This document shows, piece after piece, positions 45,030 through 57,605 of a stretch of 64,000 nt of DNA (position 1 is the stretch's first letter; every line of letters starts with the position of its first letter). Under the pieces are notes generated by a model, which did not search any database, was not told the origin of the DNA, and saw only the letters and a list, made by a program, of their open reading frames with translations. This DNA is from Gerris lacustris (lineage: Eukaryota > Arthropoda > Insecta > Hemiptera > Gerridae): positions 116,118,754-116,182,753 of the forward strand of contig OX578276.1 of the NCBI GenBank assembly GCA_951217055.1, written 5' to 3'. The position numbers were made by a program, and so were the translations under genes.

Positions 45030-48000
45030 TTAAATATCCTCGGCATTGGAATCTGAATCTTCATCCATGGCTGCCATAGCAGCAGATTCTGCCTGTTCCC
45101 TGATCTCTTTGGGAACAACCTGGTGTAAACCATCTGTATGTTCACCGACCCAGCTCAACTCAAGCTCAAACTGTTTATCCTTAAGCTCATCATGAACCAT
45201 GTATATACTAAAACAAAAAAATAAAACACATTTTAGTTTTTATTTTCATTAATAACTCAATACTATAAATACTCAAATGAAGAATTCTTAAATTTACACG
45301 CAGCCAAGATGCAATGTGACATATTTTCTGGGTTGCTGGTTTATATTCTGCCTTGAATTTGTAGTATTAAAAAGCAGGGCTGCCCATGGCGCAAATTCCC
45401 TCCAAAACTGCTTATCACTTAGAATAATTAAAAATCCCCCCCCCAATCTTTGAAAAATCCCCCTAAATTGGATCCCCCCCCCCCCCAAAGTTCTGATGGC
45501 ACAAGTTACGCCATCAAACCCCCCTGTGGGCACCTCTGTTAAAAAGGTAGTTTTTCCTTCTTATTTTAAGGAGTGCACTACATTGTACAATATGCGCTGA
45601 AAGGATGAAAAATATATTATGAAATAATTTTGAGCGAATATGGACCCATTTAAAAACTTATGAATGTAGTCCAGTCAAATGGTAGTTTGAAGTGGAAAGT
45701 TCTGGTGTAATTGTTGTTAGTAGCTTACTTTATGTTTTTTGGGGTGCTGAACACGAATCTGAAGTTGTCCAACAAAATTTCCCTCGGCAAATATGAGAAA
45801 TCATTGAAAAACTACAAAAAAATTGTTTTTTATTGGTTTTCAGCTTATAACTTGCAAAGCAATCTACTCACGCAAAAAGTGGTCTAGTAGTAAAATAAAA
45901 AGGAGAAAATAATCTACAATTTATGTCTGTAACATTTATTTGTACGTCGTATGGTTTTCACGCAAATGGGAGTTGAAATATTGGGAAGAGGTGGCGGGTG
46001 GAGGGTACAGGCTGAAGGGTAAACGGTTGGTGGCCAGACTGCGCTGGCAGTTAATTTTATGTTTTTGGGTGTGCTAAACACGAATCTAAAGTTGTCCAAC
46101 AAAAATTTTACACGCAAATATGAGAAATCATCATAAAACCACTTTTTACTTTTATTTTTTTAGTGGATTTCGCCTTATTACTTACAAAGCAAGCTATTAC
46201 GCAAAAAGTGGAAGAGTAGTAAAATAAAGAGAAGAAAATAACCTACAAATTATTTCTTTACCATTTTTTTTGTAAGTCAAATGGTTTCTATGCAAAAGAG
46301 GGGTTGAAATGTCCAATAACAATGTTTACCTACATGAAATAAAGAATACATATTAATGGTGTTACTAGTTGTTTTTCAAAAATTACTGATTTCCCGGTTA
46401 TTTCAACCCCTCTTTTGCATAGAAACCATTCGACTTACAAAAAAATGGTAAAGTAATAATTTGTAGGTTATTTTCTTCTCTTTATTTTACTACTCTTCCA
46501 CTTTTTGCGTAAATAGCTTGCGTTGTAAGTTATAAGGCGAAATCCACTAAAAAAATAAAAGTAAAAAGTGGTTTTATGATGATTTCTCATATTTGCGTGT
46601 AAAATTTTTGTTGGACAACTTTAGATTCGTGTTTAGCACACCCAAAAACATAAAATTAACTGCCAGCGCAGTCTGGCCACCAACCGTTTACCCTTCAGCC
46701 TGTACCCTCCACCCGCCACCTCTTCCCAATATTTCAACTCCCATTTGCGTGAAAACCATACGACGTACAAATAAATGTTACAGATATAAATTGTAGATTA
46801 TTTTCTCCTTTTTATTTTACTACTAGACCACTTTTTGCGTGAGTAGATTGCTTTGCAAGTTATAAGCTGAAAACCAATAAAAACCAATTTTTTTTGTAGT
46901 TTTTCAATGATTTCTCATATTTGCCGAGGGAAATTTTGTTGGACAACTTCAGATTCGTGTTCAGCACCCCAAAAAAAATAAAGCAAGCCACTAACAACAA
47001 TTACACCAGAACTTTCCACTTTGAGCTCTTTTCATGCACCATTTGCCTGGACTAATGATTAAGAAAATAAAATGTGTAAACCAGGTGAATAAATATCATT
47101 AGAGATGGAAAAACTAAATGTATTTGGAGAGAAAATCTAGAGGTGGCAACTAGCAGCCAAAGTATGAAGCTGCTGCTAAAGAATCTGGCTCCATGTATCC
47201 CATCAATAACATAAACATGTAATGCTAATTAATATAAATACGTAGTAATATCAAACAAGAATTACAGTAACCCAAATGGAGGAAGGTTTCTGACTGTTCC
47301 TTTTTAATAATTAATATAAAAATACCATTTTTAAAAACTGGTCTTATTTTCATTTTTTTTTTTTTTTTTTTTTGTTTCTATATTCTTCACCTAAATTGTT
47401 TACACGTGCAAAATTTGGGGAAGATTGAAAGACGGGAAGTGGTTCAAAATTGGGGTTATTACCAACTACTGCTGCGATGTGCTGGCTGGGGTGGTGTGCG
47501 ATGAAACTTACAAAGCAAAGTAATATAAAACCAGTAAAAAATGAAAAGGGTAGCTTCTCACTATTAAAATTTATTTCTCACTATTAAAATTTAAAGCATA
47601 TCAGAATTGAAAACAGGTCTTACATGCGAGCAGCATCCTTAATAATTTCTTTACAAGTCATCTCTTTTAGTTTCAGCTTTTCTATTTCAGTTTTAGCAGC
47701 TTGTTTAGCCTTACCAACAGCACATCCATAATAACCCTACAACAACAACAAAAAATTACCTCAAAATAAAAATACATACTAATAAAATTAAAAATAAAAC
47801 TTTTGGGATTAAAAGAAACATTAGTACCTGATAATGTTTTAATGAATGAAAACCACTATTAACAGTTAATGCCCTCAGATAAGTGTCATAAAATATTTTT
47901 ATACAAATAAAACTACTTAAATCTGTACATTATTTGATTTTCCTAATATTTTTTAAAAACAATAATGAGGTTGGTATCAAATGGAGAACTCTTAATAAAA

Positions 48001-51000
48001 TTAAGAATATATATGGTTTTTAATATTTATACATAAAATAAATGTTTATCTTTGAGAGAGTATATTTAAACATGATTGAAAAATGTTCATTCATAATTAT
48101 AATACTATTATAATACTAATATGGGAAGGAAATTCTTCAAGTAACATAAAATCTCATGTATAAACACACAATTTTTACCACTTTTTTTCTTCTAAAATAG
48201 GGGTGCTTTTTATACGCAAGTAAAAACAATTATTTTTCCCTGATTTTTCCAACTTCATTTAAGGTAGATAACTGAAAAATTACCATAATACTACCTACTT
48301 GCTTCACTGATTTCTGCGTGTAGGAAAATATGAACGTAAATGTTTCTTTTAACAAAGGATATTACTCTTAACACCTGATTTCATCTTATGTATTCCTATT
48401 TTTTTAAATCATAAGAAACCAAATGAAGCCCCTTAAATAATTATTGTGTGTTTATTCTATCAATCTTATTTATGTTCAATAAAAAAAATCTCTGTTTCTT
48501 TCTTTGAAAATGCATTAAAAACTTTGATTTTAGTGAATTTAACATTTTAAAATATCGTGGCCTGATTAACGAGCACTACTGTCAAAATTTATTGTCTTTT
48601 ATGGCGTCACGGCAAAAAACAAAAATATAATTATACCCCGCCTGTTGATTTTCGGAAAAATTTTGAATTGGTAATTCAAAATCGGTTAGGAACCTTAAAA
48701 ATCATTTGACCAAACATGGGGTAAGGCAGTTAAAAACCACTCCTTAAGGGTGAAAATCGGCCCTAAAGGGGGAAATAGGGTGTTTTTGATTTTTGTACTG
48801 GTGGGTGTGTTTGTCGTAGAGACTTGCAGTTTTCTGAAAATTGTTAAGGTAATAGTGTATTTTTTGGGAAAAAAATTATATATGCCAGGAAATTTTCTGG
48901 GAAATGGGTTTATTTTCAATGGGAAATTGTCTACGGTCAAAAAGGGAAAAAAACTTGAATTAATTGAAAATTAGAAAATTTTTCAAGGCTTTTGTAGATC
49001 CATAGCCAATTACAAGAACTTTTTTTTTTTTGCGTGCACCCCCGCTTAGGGGCGACATCGGGATTTTTTTTTTTTTTTTCGCCGATCAGAAACCCGGAGA
49101 TATTTGGTACAGGGTGTCGTATATCGTTAGAAAAATGTGCTCTCCTACTCTGGTACTTTAGTACCCTTTTGTAATTTTAGAGGGTCGGGTAGGGGGTAGG
49201 TTAGGGCTGAAACTCATATGGTATTTAGAACTTTATAGTAGTAAAGTGTACGTGAAAGGAAAACCTTAAATTTATTACTATACCAGGTACATGAGGGGTT
49301 CAAAGCTGTGTACCTCTGTTTAAGAAAAGGTAAAAATAGTAGCTGGCTGGCCGTGTTGGGTACCGTTGGAAAGCCCTTAAAACGTACTTTAAAAAGTAAC
49401 AAATGCTTATCTGAAAAAGTCACGTTTCACACCCTTTTGAACGATAAATAGTTTTTCGGGATCTCAAAAAGTGCGAGGTGAGTCCACTACCACTTTGCTC
49501 CTAAGATTATTGTGAGACAAGATTTTCCTTTTAGAAACTACTACAGTATAATATATTGTACAACCCAAGATGGACATTAAATTTAAGTATCTTTAGTACT
49601 CTTGGTACTTAAAGTCTGGTTACTGTTCAGGCTAAATTTTTAATTTAATGTGTTTTGTAAAGGTATCTTTATTTAGGCATTTAGTAGGCCTACTGAGGCC
49701 TTATAATGCGGTTTTTTGAAAAAAAAAAAACTGTATATAAAAGGGGTACTTTTGGTACCGGTTTGTCGAAATACGCAAAAATACTCTACTTTTTATTTGT
49801 TTTACTGAACCGTTTTTGCTTTTAATAGGATCGGGCTGAAACTCATATTTATGGTACTTACTACTTTATAGAAGTAAAGTGGGTGCGAAAGGAGAACCTT
49901 TAATTTATTACTGTACCCTGTCCATGAGGGGTACATAGTTGTGTACCTCTGTTTTAGAAATGGTACTTACTTCCTTACTGGCACACTATTTTGAACCTAA
50001 GCTCAAAACCCGATGTTATTTTAACGAGCGTGGTTTACTGTTCACAGAAATAATAACTGTTAAAATAACTGTTCTAGTAATAAATACCTACTAAATCAAA
50101 TGATGTGTTTTTCCTCTTAAAATTATCGAAATTACAATAAAAAAATTACTGAAATCTTTTGCGCATTCCGCACTAGCATAGAATTATCCCTGGATTTTGG
50201 GTGCGTATTATGTGCAAAATTTTCCCTGGATTTTGGGTGCGTATTATGTGCAAATTTTTAATTTTCCAGAGATTTCAGTCTATTTTTAATTTGTAACTAA
50301 AAAAGGGCATACAATAAATAATAAAGGCACTCCATTTAATGGTTAGGTAATAATGTAAGCACTAGAAAATATAGCCCCTGATTTCTTGAGTGAACCCCAA
50401 GCAAAGCGAATATTGAATTAAATGTATCATTAAACCAGGCATATCTTAAATAAAAATGCACCCAGCTAATGTTGGCTTCAATAGCAATAATTCTTGATGA
50501 TTAGAATTTAATTGGATTTGGTGAAAAGACACACTAGAGTTCTTAATATACACAAGGGTGGGCCGAAAAAAAAAAAAAAATTGAATTTGAAAAAGTCCAA
50601 CATCGTAAAACTTGTGTATGCATTAGAAACTATCATACGTAAAATGTTGGCCCGATCGAAGAACACCTAGGTGGTGCACAATTGCTCCAAAGCTTTAAAA
50701 ACACTATTTTAAAGAAATTGTTTATATTTTAATTTTTTTAAAATATTTTAATTCACTTATTAGCATCTATTTGCTCTTTGCTTGACATATTTGATTGCAG
50801 AAAGAAAAAAAAATTAAAAAAAGTTAATTATTGATTGAGATAAGTCGGTAAATACATATGCATACCATTGAGTTATTCCAAAGTAATAGAGAAATTAGTG
50901 TTATGCAGGTCCTAATAATATCCTTGGAATAACTCAATGGTATACATATGTATTATGTATGTACCGACTTATCTCAATCTATAATTAACTTTTTTTTCTT

Positions 51001-54000
51001 CCTGCAATCAAATAATATGTAAGCAAAGCGCAAATAGATGCTAATAAGTGAATAAAAATAAAAAAAATATTTTAAAAAAATTAAAATATAAAAATTTCTT
51101 TAAAATAGTGTTTTTAAAGCTTTGAAGCGATTGTGCACCACCTAGGTGTCCTTCAATCGAGCCAAAATTTTAATTATGATAGTTTCTAATGCATCCACAA
51201 GTTTTACGATGTTGGACTTTTTCAAATTCGAATTTTTTTTTTTTTCGGCCCACCCTAATATACACTCCCCGTCAAAATTAACGCACCACCTTTATATTTC
51301 TTTGTTTCGACTTTCTCTAATTTATACTGATGTTTAATGATACATTAATCATCATCAATTATCATCATCTCATAATGTAATCATCATCATTAATCATATT
51401 TAATCATCATTATTAATTATTTTTAATCATCATAAATTAATTATATTTTAATCATCATCATTAATGATTCACTGTTATTTGCAATTGATTAAATGAGAGC
51501 TCTCACATAGTTATTCATTAATACAGTTGTTTGTTTGTGTCAACATGAATAGACCTCCTAATTTAACTATGGAGGAAGCGATTAAACCCGTAGTGATGGG
51601 TTAAGAAGGGCTTTTCTCAAAAGGTTGGTTGTCGACTAGGAGTACATCTCACTACAATCGGCCGAGCTTTTCATAGGTTCCAGGAGTGTGGATATGATCG
51701 ACAGAGGCGAAATAGGTCCGCCTGAGATGAATACAATAGAAAAAAGGTCCTAATTGAACAACTTTTGTGTAAGCACAAAAATATATAAGTGGTGCGTTAA
51801 TTTTGACGGGGAGTTTATATTAAAATGAATCATAAATGCCAGAAGGAAGAAAGTATTAAAAAACCTGAACTGTGATAATACTTCTAAAGAAGTTGCTATC
51901 AGATTTAGAAAATTATTGAGTACAATAAAATAACTCCTTAAAAAGCAACAAATATATTTATCTACAATTGATACAAAATAGAAACATTTTATCCCTTTTT
52001 AGATGAGTAGAAAGTGATTCTTTTTGTAGTTGTATTCATTGCACATGCGCGTTTCATAATTCTTCACCTTATCGCACGATTAGCGTGTTTGTTTACATTT
52101 AACAAAACTAATTTGCTGTTTGTTTAATTAAAGCAATTGTTTTTAGTAAAAATCAATGTATATTTAATGATTTTGATTTTTTTTCTGTATTTATTATTAA
52201 AATCCAACAATCAAGATGCCTGGCTAGTAAATATATCACCAAATATTAAATATAAATCAATTAAGGGAAAAATATATACATACATAAGAAACACCTGATG
52301 GATCTATCATGTACATTTGAGGTTCCCCATTTGTAAATGAACCAATTATGATGGAGCATCCAAATGGTCTGACAGCACTGTAAAGGGTGTATGAATGCAT
52401 GTACATGGCCAACCTATCATTTAAATACTTCAAAGGAATCGGAGACCCATATTGGCTGCGGTAGTTCATAGCTTCAGACTTAGCCACCTCAACAAGTGAC
52501 CTGGCATCTGATATAAGACCACAGACTGCCTGTAATAAAATAAGCAACAAATATATACTATAATAAAAAATAAATATTTTAGAGTAAGAGATCATTATAA
52601 AATGAGAAAAAATAACAAAACCTCACTACTACACATAGTGGGAGAGGCTCCCTTGCTTTTGTCAGTTAAGTTCCATGTGCACATGCCCCCAGCACTATTC
52701 CAGGGAGAGAGGTACAGTAGAGTCTCGCTTATCCGGACCCCGCTAGTCCGGACATCCGTTTAATCCGGACGGGCCAAAAACTATGTACAAATTGGAACCA
52801 GGGCCTGTTTAGATTTATGAATAATTAAGATAATTGGAGTTTCTACTTATATTGTCTATTAAAAATGTATAAAATTGTTCCTAGTATAATTTACAGGTGT
52901 ATATTCCAACGTTCTAACACGAGGAATACCCGGTATTTCTGTTAAAAATAAACAGATTTAGAATAAGTAAGAACATCGATAAATCTGTTTCGGTTCCATA
53001 GAAATATAAGGGGCGGAAGATATAAAGGTAGTGTATTCCAATAAATACAATTTTATGTGACTGAGATGGGGAGAGCGTTTTGAAACACATAGCGGCGGCT
53101 CAACGCAGTTCCAAGAAATTTCGCCAAGCCGCCAATGTCTAATATCTCAAGTTTTTGTGAAATTATTATCGTTCCTCGAATTTCATATCGGAACACAGGA
53201 AGTTCTTCTCAGGAAGTCCCTTCTATACCTGACACCTGCGTAATAGATTGTAATATTATGTATTTTAATTCATTTGATATTCGGACTGGTGACAGAACAG
53301 CTCTTAAATTAAATAGTGGACCTACGTTGTACAAGCATGTTTTTGAGACTAATAAAAGTAATTTTTACGATAAAAACATCGATCATAGTTTTACCCTACT
53401 AAAACTTGTTTTATAGACATTTTAAAACTGATTCCGTTTAATCCGGACTTTCGGTAATCCGGACTGGGTCCGGTCCCGTCAAACCCGGATTAGCGAGACT
53501 TTACTGTAATAATTTCTGCGATAACACTTATCAGAGCCTGGCAAATCAATTTCAGCAACATTCCTGCCACCACTATATTAGTGTTATCAGCAATAGTTGA
53601 CAATTACTAAGTGTCTAAGGTAATTCGTTCATCAGATTCTATTTACCAGATATAATTTCTCAAAATATATAAATATACTGTAATACCACGCTTAATGCTC
53701 CTAATTCAATTTTATTTTCATTCACCAAATAAAAAAATTGTGCTCCCTTGATAAAATATGGTACGATTTAATTTAATATATAACATAAAAATATTTTATA
53801 AATGGACAGTTAACATTAAAAAATTGGCCCATAGAACTGATAGGGGCATTTGCAATTATTAATATTATTATTTAGACATGGAAATTGTTGAAGGAAGCAA
53901 AAGGGAGGATCTTTTAATTATATTATATATATTACAAGACTGTAAATGCATATCAAGGTCCACCAACGGGATAGAAATCACGTTTTGGCACTTTTTTACT

Positions 54001-55726
54001 TTAGCACCCCACTTGGTTCTAAACAATATTCTGCCCTACAAAAGTTTTAAAGGTTTGTGTGTTTGTCTCCCCAAGACATTTAGACTCCAGGGGCAGTTTT
54101 ATATTTAATAATCCTGTATATTAATAGTTGATTAGACTAAGGGATATGATCAAAATTATATACACAAGTGTGATATTCCTTTGTCCCAAGGTACATTTGA
54201 ATAAATATCCCTTCGTCTTAATAGTAATTTAACTAAGGAATATATGCTACTCTGTATATGTTACTTTCTCTAAATAAACCACGTTTTTTAGGTAGATAGC
54301 TAAAAATCACTAAAAAGCAGAATCAGATTAACGAAATTGGTGGCTAGATGGTTTAGTTTTAACTGAAAACTGAGTTAGTGGGTGCTGTGTTAATATTTTT
54401 ATTTATTCTTGTTTGTTCCTTATATTCTTCTTGATATCATTATTGAAATTTTATCTTTGATTTAATGATCAAAGTGAATGAACAGTTATATTTTAGAATA
54501 AAAAAAAATTAATAAAGAAATAATTCATAACCACTGTGAATAAATAAAAAATATTTTATTTAATAAAAACACAGCACAATCTTACTGATATCCACACCAA
54601 ATTTGTTATCAACCCAAATGTTATTACTAAACAACTCTTTCTACCTACGGGGATCACATTAAAATACTTCTGACACAAAATCCAATTGATAAGGAAGGTT
54701 TCATAATTGATGAATCGCCATTCAGGTGCTTCTACAGTCCCATATGAGGTTCATTCTAAGAAGGACTACTGCTCATGTAGGCTCTGCCAAGGCACAACTC
54801 AGCATCCTTTAACTTGTAGAGGCAGATAATTGTTATTTTCTTAGGTATTTTGTTTTCATCCTAAAGTGTTACACAAAATTATTAGTTTTAAATTAAGAAC
54901 AGATACTAACCATTCCAATATGTCGATCAATAGTATAGATCTTCTTATTGGCTCCCTTTTCATAAAGTTTAGAAGCAACAAGTTTTTCAACAGCAAAGAC
55001 TACTCCATCTTTACCTCGCAGACCAATTACAGTACTAGAAAAAAATAAAAATAAATAAAATCTAAAGATTGGAGTAATGAAGTGAACCATAATTGAATAA
55101 AAAAAAAATCTCTCTTCACTAACAACAGTATATATTTAACAAAGAACACTTGAGCCAAATGCCCTTAATGAATACTTTAAGTTTCTTTTATTTACCTGCC
55201 CGTCTACACTGGTACTGATAATGGTAATTACTTTGGTTGAAAGCCAATCCTATTAAAGATAAAAGTTATCGGTGGATATATATTTGTTTAGTTCAATCCC
55301 AATTTAATAAAGTAATAAGAAAAAAAAGGATACTTTTGAATTTTAAATTAAGAATAATTTGTACGCCTACTATAACACATTATAAACTTTGTAATACAGC
55401 TATATAAGGCGACACAACATTTTATAGGCCATGTAGGCAGTAACTTTCCTAAAATTAAATAATTCTCATATGCAAAGACCCTTGTCAAGAGTCATTAATT
55501 TAACTACCCAAACCAACTAAAAAAATTCTTAAAGCTGAGACTTAAGTAAAACAATTTATCCATTCACGATTATCACACAAATAATTTGCGTCATGTTTAG
55601 AGTCCATACTTTATTATAATAATAAAATTCTATGGCCGACTTAACAACAAAACATTTTAATTGGAAAATGAATCATTGATATGCTACGTTTAGTTAAAAG
55701 AAATGGGCCTCTTGACATGCTTATTA

Positions 55727-55765
<39 letters not shown>

Positions 55766-56837
55766 ACATACCCGCTGTTTTCTATTGCTTTCTGAGCATA
55801 TTCAACTTGGAAAACTCTTCCATCAGGAGAAAACTGCGATGCAGAGAGATCGTACTGAAATTAAACAACATTAGAACTGAGGTAACCAAACAGTCAATAA
55901 TTTAGTACAGCAAACGACTTTTATAACCATTAATTATGAGTTAAGCATAGCATCAATAACACAAATAGTTATAGAAGGTTACATAGTAATTATTTTTAAA
56001 GTTAAACATATTTGTAAACAATGGTGTTGTGTGAAGTAACCCACCACATTATTTTAATAACAATTTTAGTATAAAAGCAATGCAGTGAACATCACCTTTA
56101 AATAAAGGATTATCAAGATCGATATAAATAAATTAAGGACAAATAAAAGTTTCCAACAAGTTATATTAACTCAAAATATAGTAATGTTTAACGCCTAACC
56201 TGTTAAATGTAACCTTCCCTCTTTTTATAAAGAATTCTACTTTAAAGCGAATTTACCAAAATATCGCTAACGATAACAGTCTTTAAGCTTTTAAAACAAA
56301 TGTAAGAATAAATATAAGACTTATTGAAATAACGTGAAATGAGCATTCAAAAGAGTGGAATTTGTTTCCTATTAGGTAAGAGTAAGTTAAGAAAACGTAT
56401 TATACTTATTAAATATAGTTTGCTTCAAATATCGGTCCAGGTCAAAACAAAACTAGAGAAATAAGAAAGATTTTAAGAATGACTAATTCACGAATCATAA
56501 GCTCATTATAAAAAATGTAAAGCTGATAATTATTGTTTCGAATATATAACAGTTTAAATTACTCAGTATTACAGCACGTCTTAAAAAAAATAAAGTGGGT
56601 TAAAATTATATATGAATTCTATAAAAGTAAACTTAATAATTCATTTAAATGTGACATTGATTGAATCAGAACTTTTAACAAAATATATACAGAGAGGATA
56701 CTCGTGAGCATCATGAAGCAAGCTCTTTTAACAATTATATTAGCTTATACAGTAATCACAGGTAAATCAATACACCCATGTATAACTTAAAAGACATTTA
56801 ATAAAAATTTACTTACTCCCGTTCCAATAGAACTCAT
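45030..56837 (-). CDS. PSMA3: Proteasome subunit alpha type-3 (alpha-7), six exons
   Basis: This is an outer-ring subunit of the 20S proteasome core; it is non-catalytic and helps gate substrate entry. Coding exons (minus): 56817-56837, 55772-55854, 54911-55034, 52284-52529, 47624-47736, 45030-45207. All introns have GT...AG ends and phases agree, giving 254 aa with one open frame (765 nt with stop), the family's usual length. Exon 1 gives MSSIGTG. Exon 2 carries the alpha-type signature [19 protein letters not shown]. Exon 4 has PFGCSIIIG and [11 protein letters not shown]. Exon 5 has [15 protein letters not shown]. The C-terminus is acidic ([12 protein letters not shown]). Introns 3-5 contain transposons, two of them giant hairpins. 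It shares an upstream region with LANCL3. No lesion is seen. Confidence 0.97.
45667..47054. mobile_element. TAGTCCAG giant hairpin (1.39 kb) in PSMA3 intron 5
   Basis: Two arms of ~650 bp are inverted copies: TAGTCCAGTCAAATGG at 45667 and CCATTTGCCTGGACTA ending at 47054, with ATG on both sides (45664-45666, 47055-47057). The arms stay nearly identical to the centre near 46360. The same 67-codon frame appears in each arm (45914-46117 minus, 46593-46796 plus) because of the symmetry; it is not a gene. The ends and the 3-bp duplication match the hairpins at 28989 and 33137, but the arms are unrelated in sequence. Confidence 0.88.
47737..50553. other. PSMA3 intron 4, part
   Basis: Intronic AT-rich sequence. 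It holds a direct repeat pair of about 145 bp (49203-49345 and 49825-49970; both contain TTTATTACT.TACC and ATGAGGGGT, then GTGTACCTCTGTTT) and a ~38-bp tandem duplication near 50190-50260 (CCCTGGATTTTGGGTGCG). No exon of another gene was recognised. Confidence 0.5.
50554..51257. mobile_element. 704-bp hairpin element in PSMA3 intron 4
   Basis: The arms (~330 bp) are inverted copies: AAGGGTGGGCCGAAAA at 50554 and TTTTCGGCCCACCCTA ending at 51257. ATATACAC is duplicated on both sides (50546-50553, 51258-51265; AATATACAC, 9 bp, if the ends are set one base inward). The arms meet around 50880-50925. An 8-bp duplication would suggest hAT, 9 bp a MULE. Non-coding. Confidence 0.85.
51263..51815. 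mobile_element. Tc1-like element remnant with ATC repeats
   Basis: Inverted ends CACTCCCCGTCAAAATTAAC and GTTAATTTTGACGGGGAGTT are flanked by TA. Plus-strand text around 51565-51720 resembles a Tc1 transposase N-terminal helix-turn-helix ([30 protein letters not shown]) with frameshifts. An (ATC)-rich microsatellite lies at 51345-51465. Its left end overlaps the right target duplication of the neighbouring hairpin. Confidence 0.7.
52715..53506. mobile_element. pogo/Tigger-like MITE in PSMA3 intron 3
   Basis: Ends CAGTAGAGTCTCGCTTATCC and GGATTAGCGAGACTTTACTG are inverted, with TA on both sides (52713-52714, 53507-53508). Subterminal (T/A)ATCCGGAC repeats appear at both ends. The 93-codon frame inside (53135-53416) has no recognisable transposase domain. 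Confidence 0.85.
53985..54260 (+). repeat. Dispersed repeat E, copy in PSMA3 intron 3
   Basis: Collinear with 14150-14420: TTTAGCACCCCACTTGGTTC, GTTTGTCTCCCCAAGACATT, TGTGATATTCCTTTGTCCCA and AATAAATATCCCTTCGTCTT in the same order and orientation. Confidence 0.75.
55733..55765. repeat. Poly-A run next to PSMA3 exon 2
   Basis: About 33 A on the plus strand (poly-T in the transcript) starts seven bases from the donor of exon 2. Confidence 0.85.
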
Positions 56838-57605
56838 TATAAATCTAAATTTTTAATTAATAATAAAGAGACAAACAAATATTCAAAGTCACTGCGGCAA
56901 TCTGTAATGTAACCTGTAAAAGAATAGCCTTCCGTTCGGTTCGGATGATTTCAATTTCTGTTTAAAGTGTTGTTATGTATTAAATATATATAGAATATAT
57001 TCTTTACATTATAAAAATACTTTTTATTATACAATGCAACCAAAAAATTTAATTTTATATCGGAGTATATTAAATTATAATTATTGCATATTTTTATTAT
57101 TTAAATAATTTTTGTTGTTTTAATAATCTCGGTAGTTGTCAACATTGGCTGTCAATGATAAAATAATCAAATAAAAACAACTTTAATCTAAAATATTATT
57201 TTATTAAACCGGTCATTATTTTAAAAGATTTTATAAAAGAATGTTTGACTCGATGCGTGTTGTTTAATTTTTCAAAGTGTGTTTATTGTAGTTTTTTTTT
57301 GTTATTAATATGACTAGAGATAGCTTTTAGCTCTATTTGTCTCCTTATTTAGTTTATAGTGGTAGGTATGTCGTTTGTAACTTGCATTATTTATAGATTT
57401 AATAATGGTTTTAACAGGTTATTAACCAGTAGTTTAGTCAAAGTCCTATTACACTTTCGGAATGGCAAAATTGTTGAAAAAATCATTTCTCAATTGCTTT
57501 ATTGGTATATCGAAAGTTGTAATTGGCGACAAATCCCAAATATTCTCTATTTGTTACAGTAAATCTGTCGTTTTAGGGAAGCAGGAATCCGAAGAGAAGG
57601 AGAAG
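56838..57605. promoter_or_regulatory. Shared upstream region of PSMA3 and LANCL3
   Basis: The two start codons diverge across 768 bp, so 5' UTRs and promoters of both genes must fit here unless upstream exons lie elsewhere. The sequence is AT-rich with one CpG-bearing patch (CCTTCCGTTCGGTTCGGATG at 56929). No TATA box is obvious. A splice acceptor-like TTTAG at 57572-57576 and an in-frame ATG at 57462 leave the LANCL3 5' structure open. Confidence 0.5.

Noticed and set aside
45914..46796. Identical 67-codon proteins on opposite strands
   Set aside because: Both are produced by the two arms of one hairpin; no homology or start context supports a gene.
52257..52595. 112-codon frame as a stand-alone gene
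   Set aside because: It is PSMA3 exon 4 with read-through into both introns; splice sites at 52529 and 52284 bound the real exon.
53135..53416. 93-codon frame inside the pogo-like MITE
   Set aside because: No helix-turn-helix or DDE motif; a chance frame.
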